DNA of 64,000 nucleotides from an uncultured Clostridia bacterium. Lineage in GTDB: Bacteria; Bacillota; Clostridia; Christensenellales; Borkfalkiaceae. The first letter of the stretch is position 1. Each line of letters starts with the position of its first letter. Below, piece after piece: positions 27,536-36,569 of this stretch. The translations under genes were made by a program, and so were the position numbers. The DNA is taken from the NCBI GenBank assembly GCA_947625095.1, contig CANQMX010000006.1, positions 1 to 64,000 on the forward strand. Direction: 5' to 3'. The notes beneath the pieces are model-generated. The model did not search any database, had not been told where the DNA came from, and saw nothing but the letters and a program-made list of their open reading frames with translations.

Positions 27536-30500
27536 TCAGACAATCTCGTTGTACGTTATCTGCGCCGTTGCATTTGCAATATAACCGAGGTCGGGAGAGA
27601 ACGTAAACGTATAAGCATTTGCCAAATGCGTGCCGTCGTTCATGGGCGTTACGGTATACGTCTGCGTTCTTGAATATGCTTCGTAGCCCGCTACCTTGCA
27701 ATTCGAGAAGGCGAACGTAACAACAATTTGATCGGCCTCCGTCCACGCAATCGTAGCGGTGACTTCGATATTCGCCTTCGCCGCAACAAACGCCGCCCAA
27801 TCTTTATCGGCAATATCGGGCGAACCGTTGTACTCGTAATGCTTTGCAATATGCAAATTATACTTCGTGCAGTTTTCGACATCAAACGCCCAGCCGTCCG
27901 AACGGGTACAGCAGTTATCAAGCCGGAAATTGAACGGCCCATTCGCCTCAATGAGATTTGCTACACCATAGGGCGTCATTTCAACGCCAAAACCAGAGTA
28001 ATTCTCCGTACCGGAAGTCTGCAAATTACCTTTCACGGTAAGAGTCTGGCCAGGTTTAAGCGTCACAGAATGAGTGTCCGTATTGTAAGCGGAAGCATTA
28101 GAAGTGCCAACGGTAATATTGGTCTTGTCCATCGTATCCGCAATCGCGGGAAGCACCTCGTTAGTACATACAAATTTCCCGTCGGTCAAGGTAGCATCGT
28201 CACACACAACGCCAATCGCAACTTCCGCATCCGCCGCCACCGGCACATTGTAGGTGATTGTGAAGGTCTCTTCTTTGCTATTCACCGTACCTTTAATGGT
28301 ATAGACGACTTGCACAAGCGTTTCAACCGTGCGGGTAATAACTGCCTTTACAGTCAAATTTGTTCCACTTGCCGCAATTGTATCAAGTCCTACCACCCAA
28401 TCTCCGGGATTAAGAGTAATGTTGAGATAGCCCATCGCAGCTTTTTGGGTATAAGCCTCTGCACCGTTTACGCGCCAATCGTAAGCAAATGCAATACGGT
28501 CGGTTACGAAGTCGTTGGTGGAGAGCGCAATTTGCACACCGTCCCACCTGTCTTTTTTCGGAGCGGGGTCTCCTGCTTGCCCAAGCAATTCCACTCCGCC
28601 CGTAAGCGTCAATACGTCGCCGACTTTCAAATGATTGGGATATTTCTTAACGTCACCGTTCCAACCGTTGCCCGTGAACGAAGCGATCGGAACAGCCCAT
28701 CTTGCCGTGAGGGTAATTACACCGCCGGCCGCGTCTGCGGGGTCAACGGCATAGGAAGTGCCCTCTACTTTGCGGCCGCTCTTCGTATACCAGCCTTCCA
28801 ACACCCAATCGGCTGCCGGCGTAATATCGGTGGGCAACGTAACTTGTTCGCCGTCCGCTTTTTCCGGCACGGGGGTAGGCGTTTGCGTATCGCCGTAAGC
28901 CTCGGCCGGCTCTCCGAGGTCAAAATTCACGGTGTAACTCATAGGATTTGTTTCCGTCAATTCAAGGGGTTCTTCGCCGCCGAAATAATAATAGGTGCTG
29001 CCATCCTTGTAAATAACGCAACTGATTTCAATACCGCCCATAGGTGCAATTACAACGATATACTCGCCAACATTTACATAGGTGGCTTGAACCGGTTGTG
29101 CTTCGGGAGCGGTAAACATTTTATCCGTGAAATTAAATACAAGCGCAACATTATCTCCCATATCTGCATACAGCGTGCCCGTGGGCATATCGATTGGCTC
29201 GGAAAGCTCTTCTGTTGTCGCAAAGTTGAGCGTATCGTCACCAAAATCTGCCACGCTCAACGTGTTTTCTTCAAGCGTAATCGTAAGATTGAACGTGTCC
29301 CCTCCGAAAATTTCCAGCGTACCTGTGTAGTGGTCATCGGTCTTTGTAATGGCACACGCAAGCGCATAATCTGCGGGCGCTGTCGCATCCGCCGTAGCCG
29401 CCTCGGCCGCCTTAGCCAGCACTACCATATAACCGCTGTTGCCATCCGCGGCGAGCTCTATAACTGCGGTAATATCAAAACTACCGTCTCCAAATATGCC
29501 CGATGCCGTTGCGCCCGTCCAAACGCCCTCGATGGTAGTTGTGGGCGTAGGCCCGGGCTCGTCGTTCTCACTCCAATGCGCGGTGAGGGTGATCGTCGTT
29601 CCCTCCGCGTCCGCGGGGTTTATGGTGTAGCCCCTCTCCCCCTCCACTTTGGTGTTGTTCTTGGTGAACCAGCCGTCGAACTTCCAACCTTCTTCTGCCC
29701 AGGCCTCGGGAAGATCGATAGTTTCGCCGACGTCTCTGTTAGAATAGCCCTCGGGCACTTCTACTTCCGAGGCGGCGTGAGAAGGATCGCCAAAACTGAA
29801 CACGACCGAGTACCCCACGGGCTTCGTGTCCGTCAGTTCCCACGTATAGCCGTAGCGGTCAAGCCCCACGAGGTAGTACTTCGTTTGCTTTTGCAAAACG
29901 GCAAAGCACAGCGTCTGCTCGGGAACGCCCTGCATGGAGATCTTTCCGCCGATCACCACATAACTGCCGACGTTGACGAACTTCGGCCCCGTCAATTCCG
30001 TGGTCCCCTCGATCACTTTCTTGTTGGTAAAGTCGAGCGTGATGGGGAAGTGCACGGTGGTGGGGTAGAGCGTACCCGTCGGCGAGATCCCAGCGGGGAG
30101 GTCGGCCTTGGTCGTGAAGGTGAGCGTCACTTCTTCGCCTGCCGTCGAACTCACGAGCGCACCGGGAATGGTGACGACCAACTTTCCGTTGGCGTCGAGT
30201 TTGCCCGTATAGGTATAGGTATTTACCGTGGTCGTCGTATGCGTACCGTCGCCGGAACTTGAACCGGACACCGCTTCCTCAAGTTTATAACTGCCGTCGG
30301 TCTGCTTGCTGAGGATCTTGGCGAAGTAGTAAGAGCTGTTGCCGGACTTTGCTTCGACCACAGCATACGCTTCGTCGTCCACCACCTTGACAGACGCCGT
30401 ATAGGCTATGTTGCCGGCGGTTGCGCCCGTCCAATAGCCCTCGATGGTAGCGGTTGCGGGCGGAGGCGTGGGCGCGGTATCGCTGAGCTCATAACTTTCA

Positions 30501-31078
30501 CCGCCGAAAAACGCGTAGTTCTTGGATTGCTCCTGATAGGCAACGACCTGCACGCTGTTCTGCCCATTCTTCGCCGTGAACACTTTATATGCGCCGACGT
30601 TGATGAGTTTTACCTCGGTGAGCGACGTATCACCCAACTTGATCGCGGGCGTATTGCCGAAGGTGATCTCTACATCTTCATCGTTGAACGTCGCATACTT
30701 CGTGCCCGTAATATTGGGCGCGGAAGGAAGCGACGCCTTGGTCTCAAAAACAGCCGTCGTTGTGCCGTTTTTGATTTCAAGTTTGTTTTCCTCACTCAAC
30801 TTAACCGTAATTACGGAGTCGCCTTGCGTATAAGAGTATCCGCCGTCCGCGGCTTGGGTAAGAGCAATGTAATAATAACCACCCTCTACCTTCTGTACCA
30901 TGTGCGCCGAGTCGCCTTCTACATCGATCGTAATGGTGACATTTGCCGCTTCGCCGGTCGTACCCGTCCAAACGCCCTCAATGGGATCCGTGGCCTTACC
31001 GCCGCAGGCTGCCAAAATGCCGACACCGAGGCACGCCATCAGCATGACTACAAGTGTGCGCAAAATGTGCTTCTTCAT
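27536..31078 (-). CDS. Large surface lipoprotein (1180 aa) with repeated domains and InlB-like repeats
   Basis: MKKHILRTLVVMLMACLGVGILAACGG lipobox; three IEGxWTG modules; two segments ending YTINPADAEGTTITLTAHW / YAVDPADAAGGVITLTARW. Confidence 0.9.
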   Translation of the reverse strand: MKKHILRTLVVMLMACLGVGILAACGGKATDPIEGVWTGTTGEAANVTITIDVEGDSAHMVQKVEGGYYYIALTQAADGGYSYTQGDSVITVKLSEENKLEIKNGTTTAVFETKASLPSAPNITGTKYATFNDEDVEITFGNTPAIKLGDTSLTEVKLINVGAYKVFTAKNGQNSVQVVAYQEQSKNYAFFGGESYELSDTAPTPPPATATIEGYWTGATAGNIAYTASVKVVDDEAYAVVEAKSGNSSYYFAKILSKQTDGSYKLEEAVSGSSSGDGTHTTTTVNTYTYTGKLDANGKLVVTIPGALVSSTAGEEVTLTFTTKADLPAGISPTGTLYPTTVHFPITLDFTNKKVIEGTTELTGPKFVNVGSYVVIGGKISMQGVPEQTLCFAVLQKQTKYYLVGLDRYGYTWELTDTKPVGYSVVFSFGDPSHAASEVEVPEGYSNRDVGETIDLPEAWAEEGWKFDGWFTKNNTKVEGERGYTINPADAEGTTITLTAHWSENDEPGPTPTTTIEGVWTGATASGIFGDGSFDITAVIELAADGNSGYMVVLAKAAEAATADATAPADYALACAITKTDDHYTGTLEIFGGDTFNLTITLEENTLSVADFGDDTLNFATTEELSEPIDMPTGTLYADMGDNVALVFNFTDKMFTAPEAQPVQATYVNVGEYIVVIAPMGGIEISCVIYKDGSTYYYFGGEEPLELTETNPMSYTVNFDLGEPAEAYGDTQTPTPVPEKADGEQVTLPTDITPAADWVLEGWYTKSGRKVEGTSYAVDPADAAGGVITLTARWAVPIASFTGNGWNGDVKKYPNHLKVGDVLTLTGGVELLGQAGDPAPKKDRWDGVQIALSTNDFVTDRIAFAYDWRVNGAEAYTQKAAMGYLNITLNPGDWVVGLDTIAASGTNLTVKAVITRTVETLVQVVYTIKGTVNSKEETFTITYNVPVAADAEVAIGVVCDDATLTDGKFVCTNEVLPAIADTMDKTNITVGTSNASAYNTDTHSVTLKPGQTLTVKGNLQTSGTENYSGFGVEMTPYGVANLIEANGPFNFRLDNCCTRSDGWAFDVENCTKYNLHIAKHYEYNGSPDIADKDWAAFVAAKANIEVTATIAWTEADQIVVTFAFSNCKVAGYEAYSRTQTYTVTPMNDGTHLANAYTFTFSPDLGYIANATAQITYNEIV

Positions 31079-31173
31079 TGTTCCCTCCTGACTTTTTTTT
31101 ATTTTGCCGCGCAGCCCCGCTTTTATGTACTCCCCCGCTCGCGCGCATCTTTGGGGCTGCTTCGCGCGCACCT

Positions 31174-31212
31174 ATTATAGCACACGCTTACCCCCCCCCG
31201 TCAATATGTCAA
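31174..31212 (-). promoter_or_regulatory. Promoter of the 1180-aa lipoprotein with a G9 tract in the spacer
   Basis: Minus strand CTTGACATATTGACGGGGGGGGGTAAGCGTGTGCTATAAT; TTGACG (31199-31204), 19-nt spacer, TATAAT (31174-31179), extended TGn. Confidence 0.7.
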
Positions 31213-31297
31213 GCCCAAAAATTTTTCGTTTTTTCACGTTTTTTTGTGCTTTTTATTAACAATAAACGCAATCCGCCGCCCCTTTACCTCCCAACCG

Positions 31298-31331
31298 AAA
31301 AGCCGCCCGAGGCGAACGCCTCGGGCGGCTT
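31298..31331. terminator. GC-rich terminator hairpin
   Basis: AAGCCGCCCGAGGCGaaCGCCTCGGGCGGCTT. Confidence 0.75.
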
Positions 31332-31334
31332 ACC

Positions 31335-31766
31335 TTATTCCACCACGTTCCACACGGGCTTCCCGTATGCCAGCGCATAGCGGCAGGCCGCCCACGCGCC
31401 CCCGCTCTTCAATACAATGCCCGAGATGATGAAGTCCGCCCGCTCCACCATGGCGCGGTCGGTGTAGTAAATTGCAAACCGCGGCGGTACGGAACGTTCC
31501 AAAAGATACACCGAGCCGTCGAACTCGCGCGGAGGCCGCCACCCCGCCCGCGGCAGGTAGGAAAGGACGTTGATATTTTCGATATGCGGATAGCGCGGTT
31601 TCAGCCCGTGCACGATCTCCGCGCAGAGAACATCGAAATTGCCCCGCATCCCGTTATAGAACGTTGCCGCCCCCTCTCCGATGAGGGAGACGATCTTTCC
31701 TCTTATTTTTTCCTCATATTGCGAGTAATCGAAATCCCTGTGCCCGAAAAATGCAACGACCGACAT
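31335..31766 (-). CDS. SLOG/DUF1273-like protein
   Basis: MSVVAFFGHRDFDYSQYEEKIRGKIVSLIGEGAATFYNGMRGNFDVLCAEIV...ADFIISGIVLKSGGAWAACRYALAYGKPVWNV. Confidence 0.75.
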   Translation of the reverse strand: MSVVAFFGHRDFDYSQYEEKIRGKIVSLIGEGAATFYNGMRGNFDVLCAEIVHGLKPRYPHIENINVLSYLPRAGWRPPREFDGSVYLLERSVPPRFAIYYTDRAMVERADFIISGIVLKSGGAWAACRYALAYGKPVWNVVE

Positions 31767-31796
31767 AATTTTCCTCCAAATTGGAAAGATAAGCAT

Positions 31797-31869
31797 TTAT
31801 CTGTCCTTTTGCGCGCATGAAAAGGATATCATAAAAAGCAAAGAAAAGCAACTTATCTGACCTTTTGCG
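31797..31869. promoter_or_regulatory. Putative operator pair in divergent intergenic region
   Basis: TTATCTGtCCTTTTGCG (31797-31813) and TTATCTGaCCTTTTGCG (31853-31869), with a degenerate inverted half-site ATGAAAAGGATATCATAA between them. Confidence 0.65.
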
Positions 31870-31879
31870 GAAATAAAGT

Positions 31880-32356
31880 ATGCCGAAAATCCCGACCGAA
31901 GCCGAAAAAAGAATATCGCCCGAATTTCAAGCGCGCCTTTCGGAACTCATCGACGAACTCGAAGTCACAAAAATCGAGTTTGCGCGGAGAGTGCCTGTGA
32001 GCGAGGCCGTCATTACGCGCGCCGTTATTTACGGCATCGTCCCGAGTTTGAAAATTTTGGTGCGGATCGCCGACTTTTTGAATGTTTCGCTCCCGTATTT
32101 GTTGGGAGAATCGGACGACGCGGCGTTCTATCCCGCCGAGCCGCAAGTCGGCTTCCACGCGCGGCTCGATGGCCTCGCCAAAGAAAGCAATGTCAAATAC
32201 TCGCAGATCGCGCACAAAATGCCCTTTTCTAAAAATTTCTTTTACGAGTGGCAACGCGTAAAAACACTCCCCTCCCTTGATTATTTGCGCGCTCTTGCCG
32301 AATATTTCGATGTCTCCGTCGACTACCTCTTAGGCAGAACGGATTACAGAAAGTAA
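31880..32356 (+). CDS. XRE-like regulator with two HTH-like modules
   Basis: 158 aa; VTKIEFARRVPVSEAVITRAV...LLGES and VKYSQIAHKMPFSKNFFYEW...VDYLLGRTDYRK. Confidence 0.8.
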   Translation: MPKIPTEAEKRISPEFQARLSELIDELEVTKIEFARRVPVSEAVITRAVIYGIVPSLKILVRIADFLNVSLPYLLGESDDAAFYPAEPQVGFHARLDGLAKESNVKYSQIAHKMPFSKNFFYEWQRVKTLPSLDYLRALAEYFDVSVDYLLGRTDYRK

Positions 32357-32377
32357 ACGGGCTGTGCGCCCATAAAA

Positions 32378-32410
32378 ACCGCCCGCCGCGGCAGAGCCGC
32401 GGCGGGCGGT
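32378..32410. terminator. Bidirectional GC-rich hairpin between convergent genes
   Basis: ACCGCCCGCCGCGGC-aga-GCCGCGGCGGGCGGT. Confidence 0.8.
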
Positions 32411-32461
32411 CACAAATTTCATATTTTTCCGTCGTCTACACGGTTTTTTCGCCGTATGCGC

Positions 32462-33019
32462 TCACTTTGTATTCCAGCGGGCGAGGATCTCGTCCGTTTT
32501 CAAAAGTTCCGCGCCGTAGGTATCGTGCAGGTACTTGATGCCGTACTCATAGTCCTCCTTGGTGAAACTATCCATCGCGTCGATGGCCGCCACGACCTCG
32601 TACCCGAGTTGGTAGGCGTCCGCCGAGGTGTGCCGCACGCACATATGCGCGTGAAGCCCGCACACGACCACCGTCTCCACGCCGAGTTCCTTCAAGAGAA
32701 GGTCGAGGTCGGTGTGGAAAAAGCCCGAGTACCTGCGCTTGGGCACAACGTAGTCGGTTTCGCAGAGTTCGAGTTCGGGAATGACCTCCGCCCCCTTCGT
32801 GCCCGCGATGGCGTGGTCGCCCCAAAGTTTCAGTTCATGGTCGACGCCCTTGATGTGCGCATCGTTGCAAAACACGACGGGCACGCCCGCGCGCCTTGCG
32901 CCCTTTACAAGTTCCGCCGTCTTGGGCACGATCGCAAGCCCCCTGTCGCACTTCAATGCGCCCGTCACAAAGTCGTTGAGCATATCCACAACGAGAACGG
33001 CCGTTTTGTTTTTCTCCAT
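32462..33019 (-). CDS. Isochorismatase-family cysteine hydrolase (nicotinamidase-like)
   Basis: TAVLVVDMLNDFVTGAL...VVCGLHAHMCVRHTSADAYQLGYEVV. Confidence 0.88.
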   Translation of the reverse strand: MEKNKTAVLVVDMLNDFVTGALKCDRGLAIVPKTAELVKGARRAGVPVVFCNDAHIKGVDHELKLWGDHAIAGTKGAEVIPELELCETDYVVPKRRYSGFFHTDLDLLLKELGVETVVVCGLHAHMCVRHTSADAYQLGYEVVAAIDAMDSFTKEDYEYGIKYLHDTYGAELLKTDEILARWNTK

Positions 33020-33134
33020 AATTTTTACCTCCGTATTTTGTTCAATATTTTATCATTCCGCCGCCCCCTTGTCAAGCGTTCGCGGGCGCAAATATTTTTG
33101 AAAAAATATGACATATATTGCCCAAAAAGTTTGA

Positions 33135-33181
33135 TTCCCGCCCGCGCGGTTGCCCCAAAGGGGCAACCGCGCGGGCGGGAA
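33135..33181. repeat. Perfect 22-bp-arm palindrome, 3-nt loop
   Basis: TTCCCGCCCGCGCGGTTGCCCC-AAA-GGGGCAACCGCGCGGGCGGGAA. Confidence 0.95.
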
Positions 33182-33284
33182 AGGAAAAAGAGAAAAATCG
33201 ATTTGGGGTTCGGCCGCCCATTGTGGGGTTCTGCTTCTGCCGCCTGTTGTGGGGGTGCGCCCGCTTTTTATGGGGCTTGGCCGC

Positions 33285-33965
33285 CTATTCCGCCGAAGTC
33301 TGCGCGGTGTACAACTCGAATTCGCCGTCCAGGTCGAAGTTGTCGCCGTCGTCGAACGCCGCGAGTTTGGAGACGGATACCTCGTACGCCGTCATCGTGA
33401 CCGTCTCCTCGTCGGAGAGGCGCTTCTGGTATTCGCGGCTCTGGATCCTGCCCGAGAGCGCGAGACGGTCGCCCACCTTCAGGTTTTGCACGAAGCGGGC
33501 GTTTCTGCCCCACGCGATGCAGGGGATGTAGTCCGACTTATTATAGGCGCGGTTGACGGCGAGAAGCAAGTCGGCGATCTCGCGGTTGAAGGGCGTGGTG
33601 CGGTAGACGGGCGGCTTGCACACATACCCCGAGAGGACGATGCTGTTGGGGTTTTTCGCCCTGCCCGCCTCCACGATCTCCCGCACGAACACGGTGAGCA
33701 TGAGGCGGGATCTGCCGCCCTCCAATTTGTTGTAACTGCGGAACTGCCCCAACGCGCAGAGCGTGCTCCCCACTTTGAGGTCGTGCCCGCGGATCAGCCG
33801 CTCCGAGACGGTGACGGGCAGAATATCCGCCTGTCCCGAGAGGCGAAGGACTTGCACATAAAATTCGTAGAAGCCCTCGCCGTACACTTCGTGGGAAAAG
33901 GTCGCCTCGGAGACGATCTCCCCCATCAGATAGACCCTGTTGTTTTTTTCCGTATTGTAGTCCAT
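33285..33965 (-). CDS. ssb: Single-stranded DNA-binding protein family
   Basis: MDYNTEKNNRVYLMGEIVSEATFSHEVYGEGFYEFYVQVLRLSG..., GDRLALSGRIQSREYQ; two OB-like halves. Confidence 0.75.
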   Translation of the reverse strand: MDYNTEKNNRVYLMGEIVSEATFSHEVYGEGFYEFYVQVLRLSGQADILPVTVSERLIRGHDLKVGSTLCALGQFRSYNKLEGGRSRLMLTVFVREIVEAGRAKNPNSIVLSGYVCKPPVYRTTPFNREIADLLLAVNRAYNKSDYIPCIAWGRNARFVQNLKVGDRLALSGRIQSREYQKRLSDEETVTMTAYEVSVSKLAAFDDGDNFDLDGEFELYTAQTSAE

Positions 33966-34008
33966 AAAAACCTCCGTGTGTTTCATTGCGTGATTTAAGA
34001 TTTTAATG

Positions 34009-34776
34009 CTATGTTGCGTTGGAAATTTGCTTGCCCGCTGCGTCGATGCGGTAATTTTCGCGGTAGATGAGCTCGCCGATGGGCACGAACGTGAAGCCGC
34101 GCGCCGTGAGCGCCTCGATGACGAGGGGAAGCGCCTCCGCCGTGTGCAGGCCGTTGTTGTGGCAGAGAATGATGGAGCCGCTCTTCACCCGCTCCGTGAC
34201 GCGCGCCAGGATATCCGAGGCGGAGAGATCCTTCCAATCGAGGGAGTCGACGTCCCACTGGATGGGGTAGATCCCCATCGCGTTGACCGTATCGATGAGC
34301 AGGTTATCATAGTCGCCGTAGGGCGGGCGGAAGAGTTCCACCTTTTTGCCCGTCAACTTTTCGATGGCGGCGACCGAACTTGTCATCTCCGCCTTGATCT
34401 CCGTCTCCGAGAGGCGGGACATATAGGGATGGGTCGCGCTGTGCGTGCCCACTTCGTGCCCCGCCGCCGAGATCTTTTTGACGTAGCCGGGGTACTTTTC
34501 CACCCAGAACTGCACGGCGAAAAATGTGGCGCGCACGTTGTACTTTTCCAGCGTTTGTAGGAGGCTGTCCGTGTAGTCGACCCCCCAAGCGCAGTCGAAA
34601 GAGATGGAAATTTTGTTGTCGGTGCGCTCCACGTTGTAGATGGGAAGCGACCGCGCCGCGCTGCCGTAGACCTCCGCGGCATCCGTTGCACCCGCGACGA
34701 GCGCCGCGCCCGCGAACACCACGGCAAGCGCCGCCGCCATGAGCACGGTTTTCAGCCGAAAAATCATAAACCGCAT
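34009..34776 (-). CDS. Polysaccharide deacetylase
   Basis: ISISFDCAWGVDYTDSLLQTLEKYNVRATFF...HEVGTHSATHPYMSRLS...LFRPPYGDYDN. Confidence 0.92.
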   Translation of the reverse strand: MRFMIFRLKTVLMAAALAVVFAGAALVAGATDAAEVYGSAARSLPIYNVERTDNKISISFDCAWGVDYTDSLLQTLEKYNVRATFFAVQFWVEKYPGYVKKISAAGHEVGTHSATHPYMSRLSETEIKAEMTSSVAAIEKLTGKKVELFRPPYGDYDNLLIDTVNAMGIYPIQWDVDSLDWKDLSASDILARVTERVKSGSIILCHNNGLHTAEALPLVIEALTARGFTFVPIGELIYRENYRIDAAGKQISNAT

Positions 34777-35068
34777 TGCAACACCCGTATCATATCACAG
34801 GAAAATCCGAAAAATTTGGGGAGTACCGCCGCGTTTTGTCGAATTTCCGCGAAACCGCTTTTTGCCTTTTTTGTTCCGCGCTGTATTGTATGAAAGGGGC
34901 AAAACAAATATGCGTTTGGGCAATTCTACTCACAGTAGAGTTCATATTTTTTGTAGTAGAGCGGGTTTGAAAAAGGGTATCGCGCCGAACGAAAAAAATT
35001 TATTGTATTTTTACCGTTCAGATGGTAAACTATTTGGGTATATAAGAGGAGCGCAAGGAGGCGCAACC

Positions 35069-35974
35069 ATGTTTGATATTTTTTCCGATTCTTCCGTAAA
35101 CCTTCCCGACGGGTTGGTGAAGCAGTACGGCATCGGCGTGATCCCCTATTCCTACGTGATGAACGGCGAGGTGTACACGACCTACGACCCCGCAGTGCCC
35201 TTTGATACGCTGGCGCGCAAGTTTTACGATTCGCTGCGCGCGGGAAACGAGGCCAAGACCTCGCTCGTGGGCGAGGAGACCTTCCGCGAGGCTATTGAAC
35301 CCTCGTTGAAGGCGGGGCGGGACGTCTTTCTCATCACCATCGCCTCCAACATCAGCGGCACGTTCGCCGAGGCCAAAAAGGCGCAGGCAAAACTTGCCGC
35401 CCTCTACCCCGACCGAAAAATCATTGTGAAGGACAGTGAGAACGCTTCGCTCGGGCAGGGGCTGCTTGTTTTGCACGTTGCCCGCCTCCGCGAGGGCGGC
35501 GCGGACATTGCGGCGTGCGAGGCGTGGTTCGACGAGAATTGCTACAAATTGAACAGTTACCTCACCGTGGACGACCTGAAATATTTGAGAAAGAGCGGGA
35601 GAGTAAACGCCATTCTCGCGTTCGCGGGGAATTTGCTCGGCATCAAGCCCCTCATCCGCGCCAGCGGCGATGTGCCCGCCAGCCTTGTGATGTACGATAA
35701 GGAGCGCGGCCGCCGCCGCTCGCTTGCCTCTATTATGAAGGCGTTTGACGAGTACGCCGACCTGCCGCAGGAGACCGTTGCGATCGCCCACGCCGACTGC
35801 GAGGAGGACGCACACGCCTTGGAGGCGCAACTCAAAGAGCGCGGCGTGAAAGAGGTGATCATCGAGTACTACGACATCTGCACCGCGGCGCACGTCGGCC
35901 CGGGGACGCTTGCACTCTTCTTCCTCGGCAAGGACAGACGCACCTACGCCGCCGAGAAAAAACACAATAAATAA
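35069..35974 (+). CDS. DegV family protein
   Basis: MFDIFSDSSVNLPDGLVKQYGIGVIPYSYVMNGEVY...TIASNISGTFAEAKKA; RBS AAGGAGG. Confidence 0.92.
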   Translation: MFDIFSDSSVNLPDGLVKQYGIGVIPYSYVMNGEVYTTYDPAVPFDTLARKFYDSLRAGNEAKTSLVGEETFREAIEPSLKAGRDVFLITIASNISGTFAEAKKAQAKLAALYPDRKIIVKDSENASLGQGLLVLHVARLREGGADIAACEAWFDENCYKLNSYLTVDDLKYLRKSGRVNAILAFAGNLLGIKPLIRASGDVPASLVMYDKERGRRRSLASIMKAFDEYADLPQETVAIAHADCEEDAHALEAQLKERGVKEVIIEYYDICTAAHVGPGTLALFFLGKDRRTYAAEKKHNK

Positions 35975-35985
35975 TAAAATATGAA

Positions 35986-36017
35986 GAAGCGAAGCCTGCG
36001 GGCTTCGCTCTTTTTTT
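35986..36017 (+). terminator. Terminator of the degV-like gene
   Basis: GAAGCGAAGCCtgcGGGCTTCGCTCTTTTTTT. Confidence 0.85.
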
Positions 36018-36162
36018 ATGCGCGGCGTGGGTTATGCGCGACGCGATCGGGATGGGGGAAGATACACTCGTTCGCTACGCTCGGGACTTCGCCTGCGGCT
36101 CGTGCCGCCCTTAGTAGACAATAGTGCGGGCGGGGCGGTATGAGGGGGAGGGAGGGATGAGG

Positions 36163-36212
36163 GACACCCCTATCGCCCCTGCGGGGCACTTCCCCCTCAA
36201 GGGGGAAGCAAG
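36163..36212. repeat. Repeat family P2, copy in 36-kb cluster
   Basis: GACACCCCTATCGCCCCTGCGGGGCACTTCCCCCTCAAGGGGGAAGCAAGG. Confidence 0.9.
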
Positions 36213-36274
36213 GGGAATGAGAAATGGAGAAAGATACACTCCCTCGCGGCGTTGCGAGGTGGACTTCGTTGAGC

Positions 36275-36340
36275 GGGATTCTTCACCCCCGCCCGCGCCT
36301 GCCCCCAACGGGGCAGGCGCGGGCGGGGGTTCAGAATGAC
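36275..36340. repeat. Flanked palindrome (P1), ATTCT/AGAAT type
   Basis: GGGATTCTTCACCCCCGCCCGCGCCTGCCCC-caa-CGGGGCAGGCGCGGGCGGGGGTTCAGAATGAC. Confidence 0.92.
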
Positions 36341-36368
36341 GCGATGAAGAGGCGCGGGCGAGAGGAGG

Positions 36369-36419
36369 GACACCCCTATCGCCCCTGCGGGGCACTTCCC
36401 CCTCAAGGGGGAAGCAAGG
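36369..36419. repeat. Repeat family P2, second copy
   Basis: Near-identical to 36163-36212. Confidence 0.9.
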
Positions 36420-36518
36420 GGAGTGAGAAATGGAGAAAGATACACTCCCTCGCTACGCTCGGTCGGTATGAGGAGGAGGGCCGGTATGAGGGGGCGGGGC
36501 GGTATGAGGGGGAGGAGG

Positions 36519-36569
36519 GACACCCCTATCGCCCCTGCGGGGCACTTCCCCCTCAAGGGGGAAGCAAGG
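36519..36569. repeat. Repeat family P2, third copy, overlapping a CDS 3' end
   Basis: Near-identical to 36163-36212; contains the stop codon of the minus-strand CDS ending at 36553. Confidence 0.9.

Noticed and set aside
27728-30262. 844-aa plus-strand ORF
   Set aside because: Antisense to the lipoprotein CDS, which has signal peptide, RBS, promoter and terminator; the antisense frame is low in recognisable domains.
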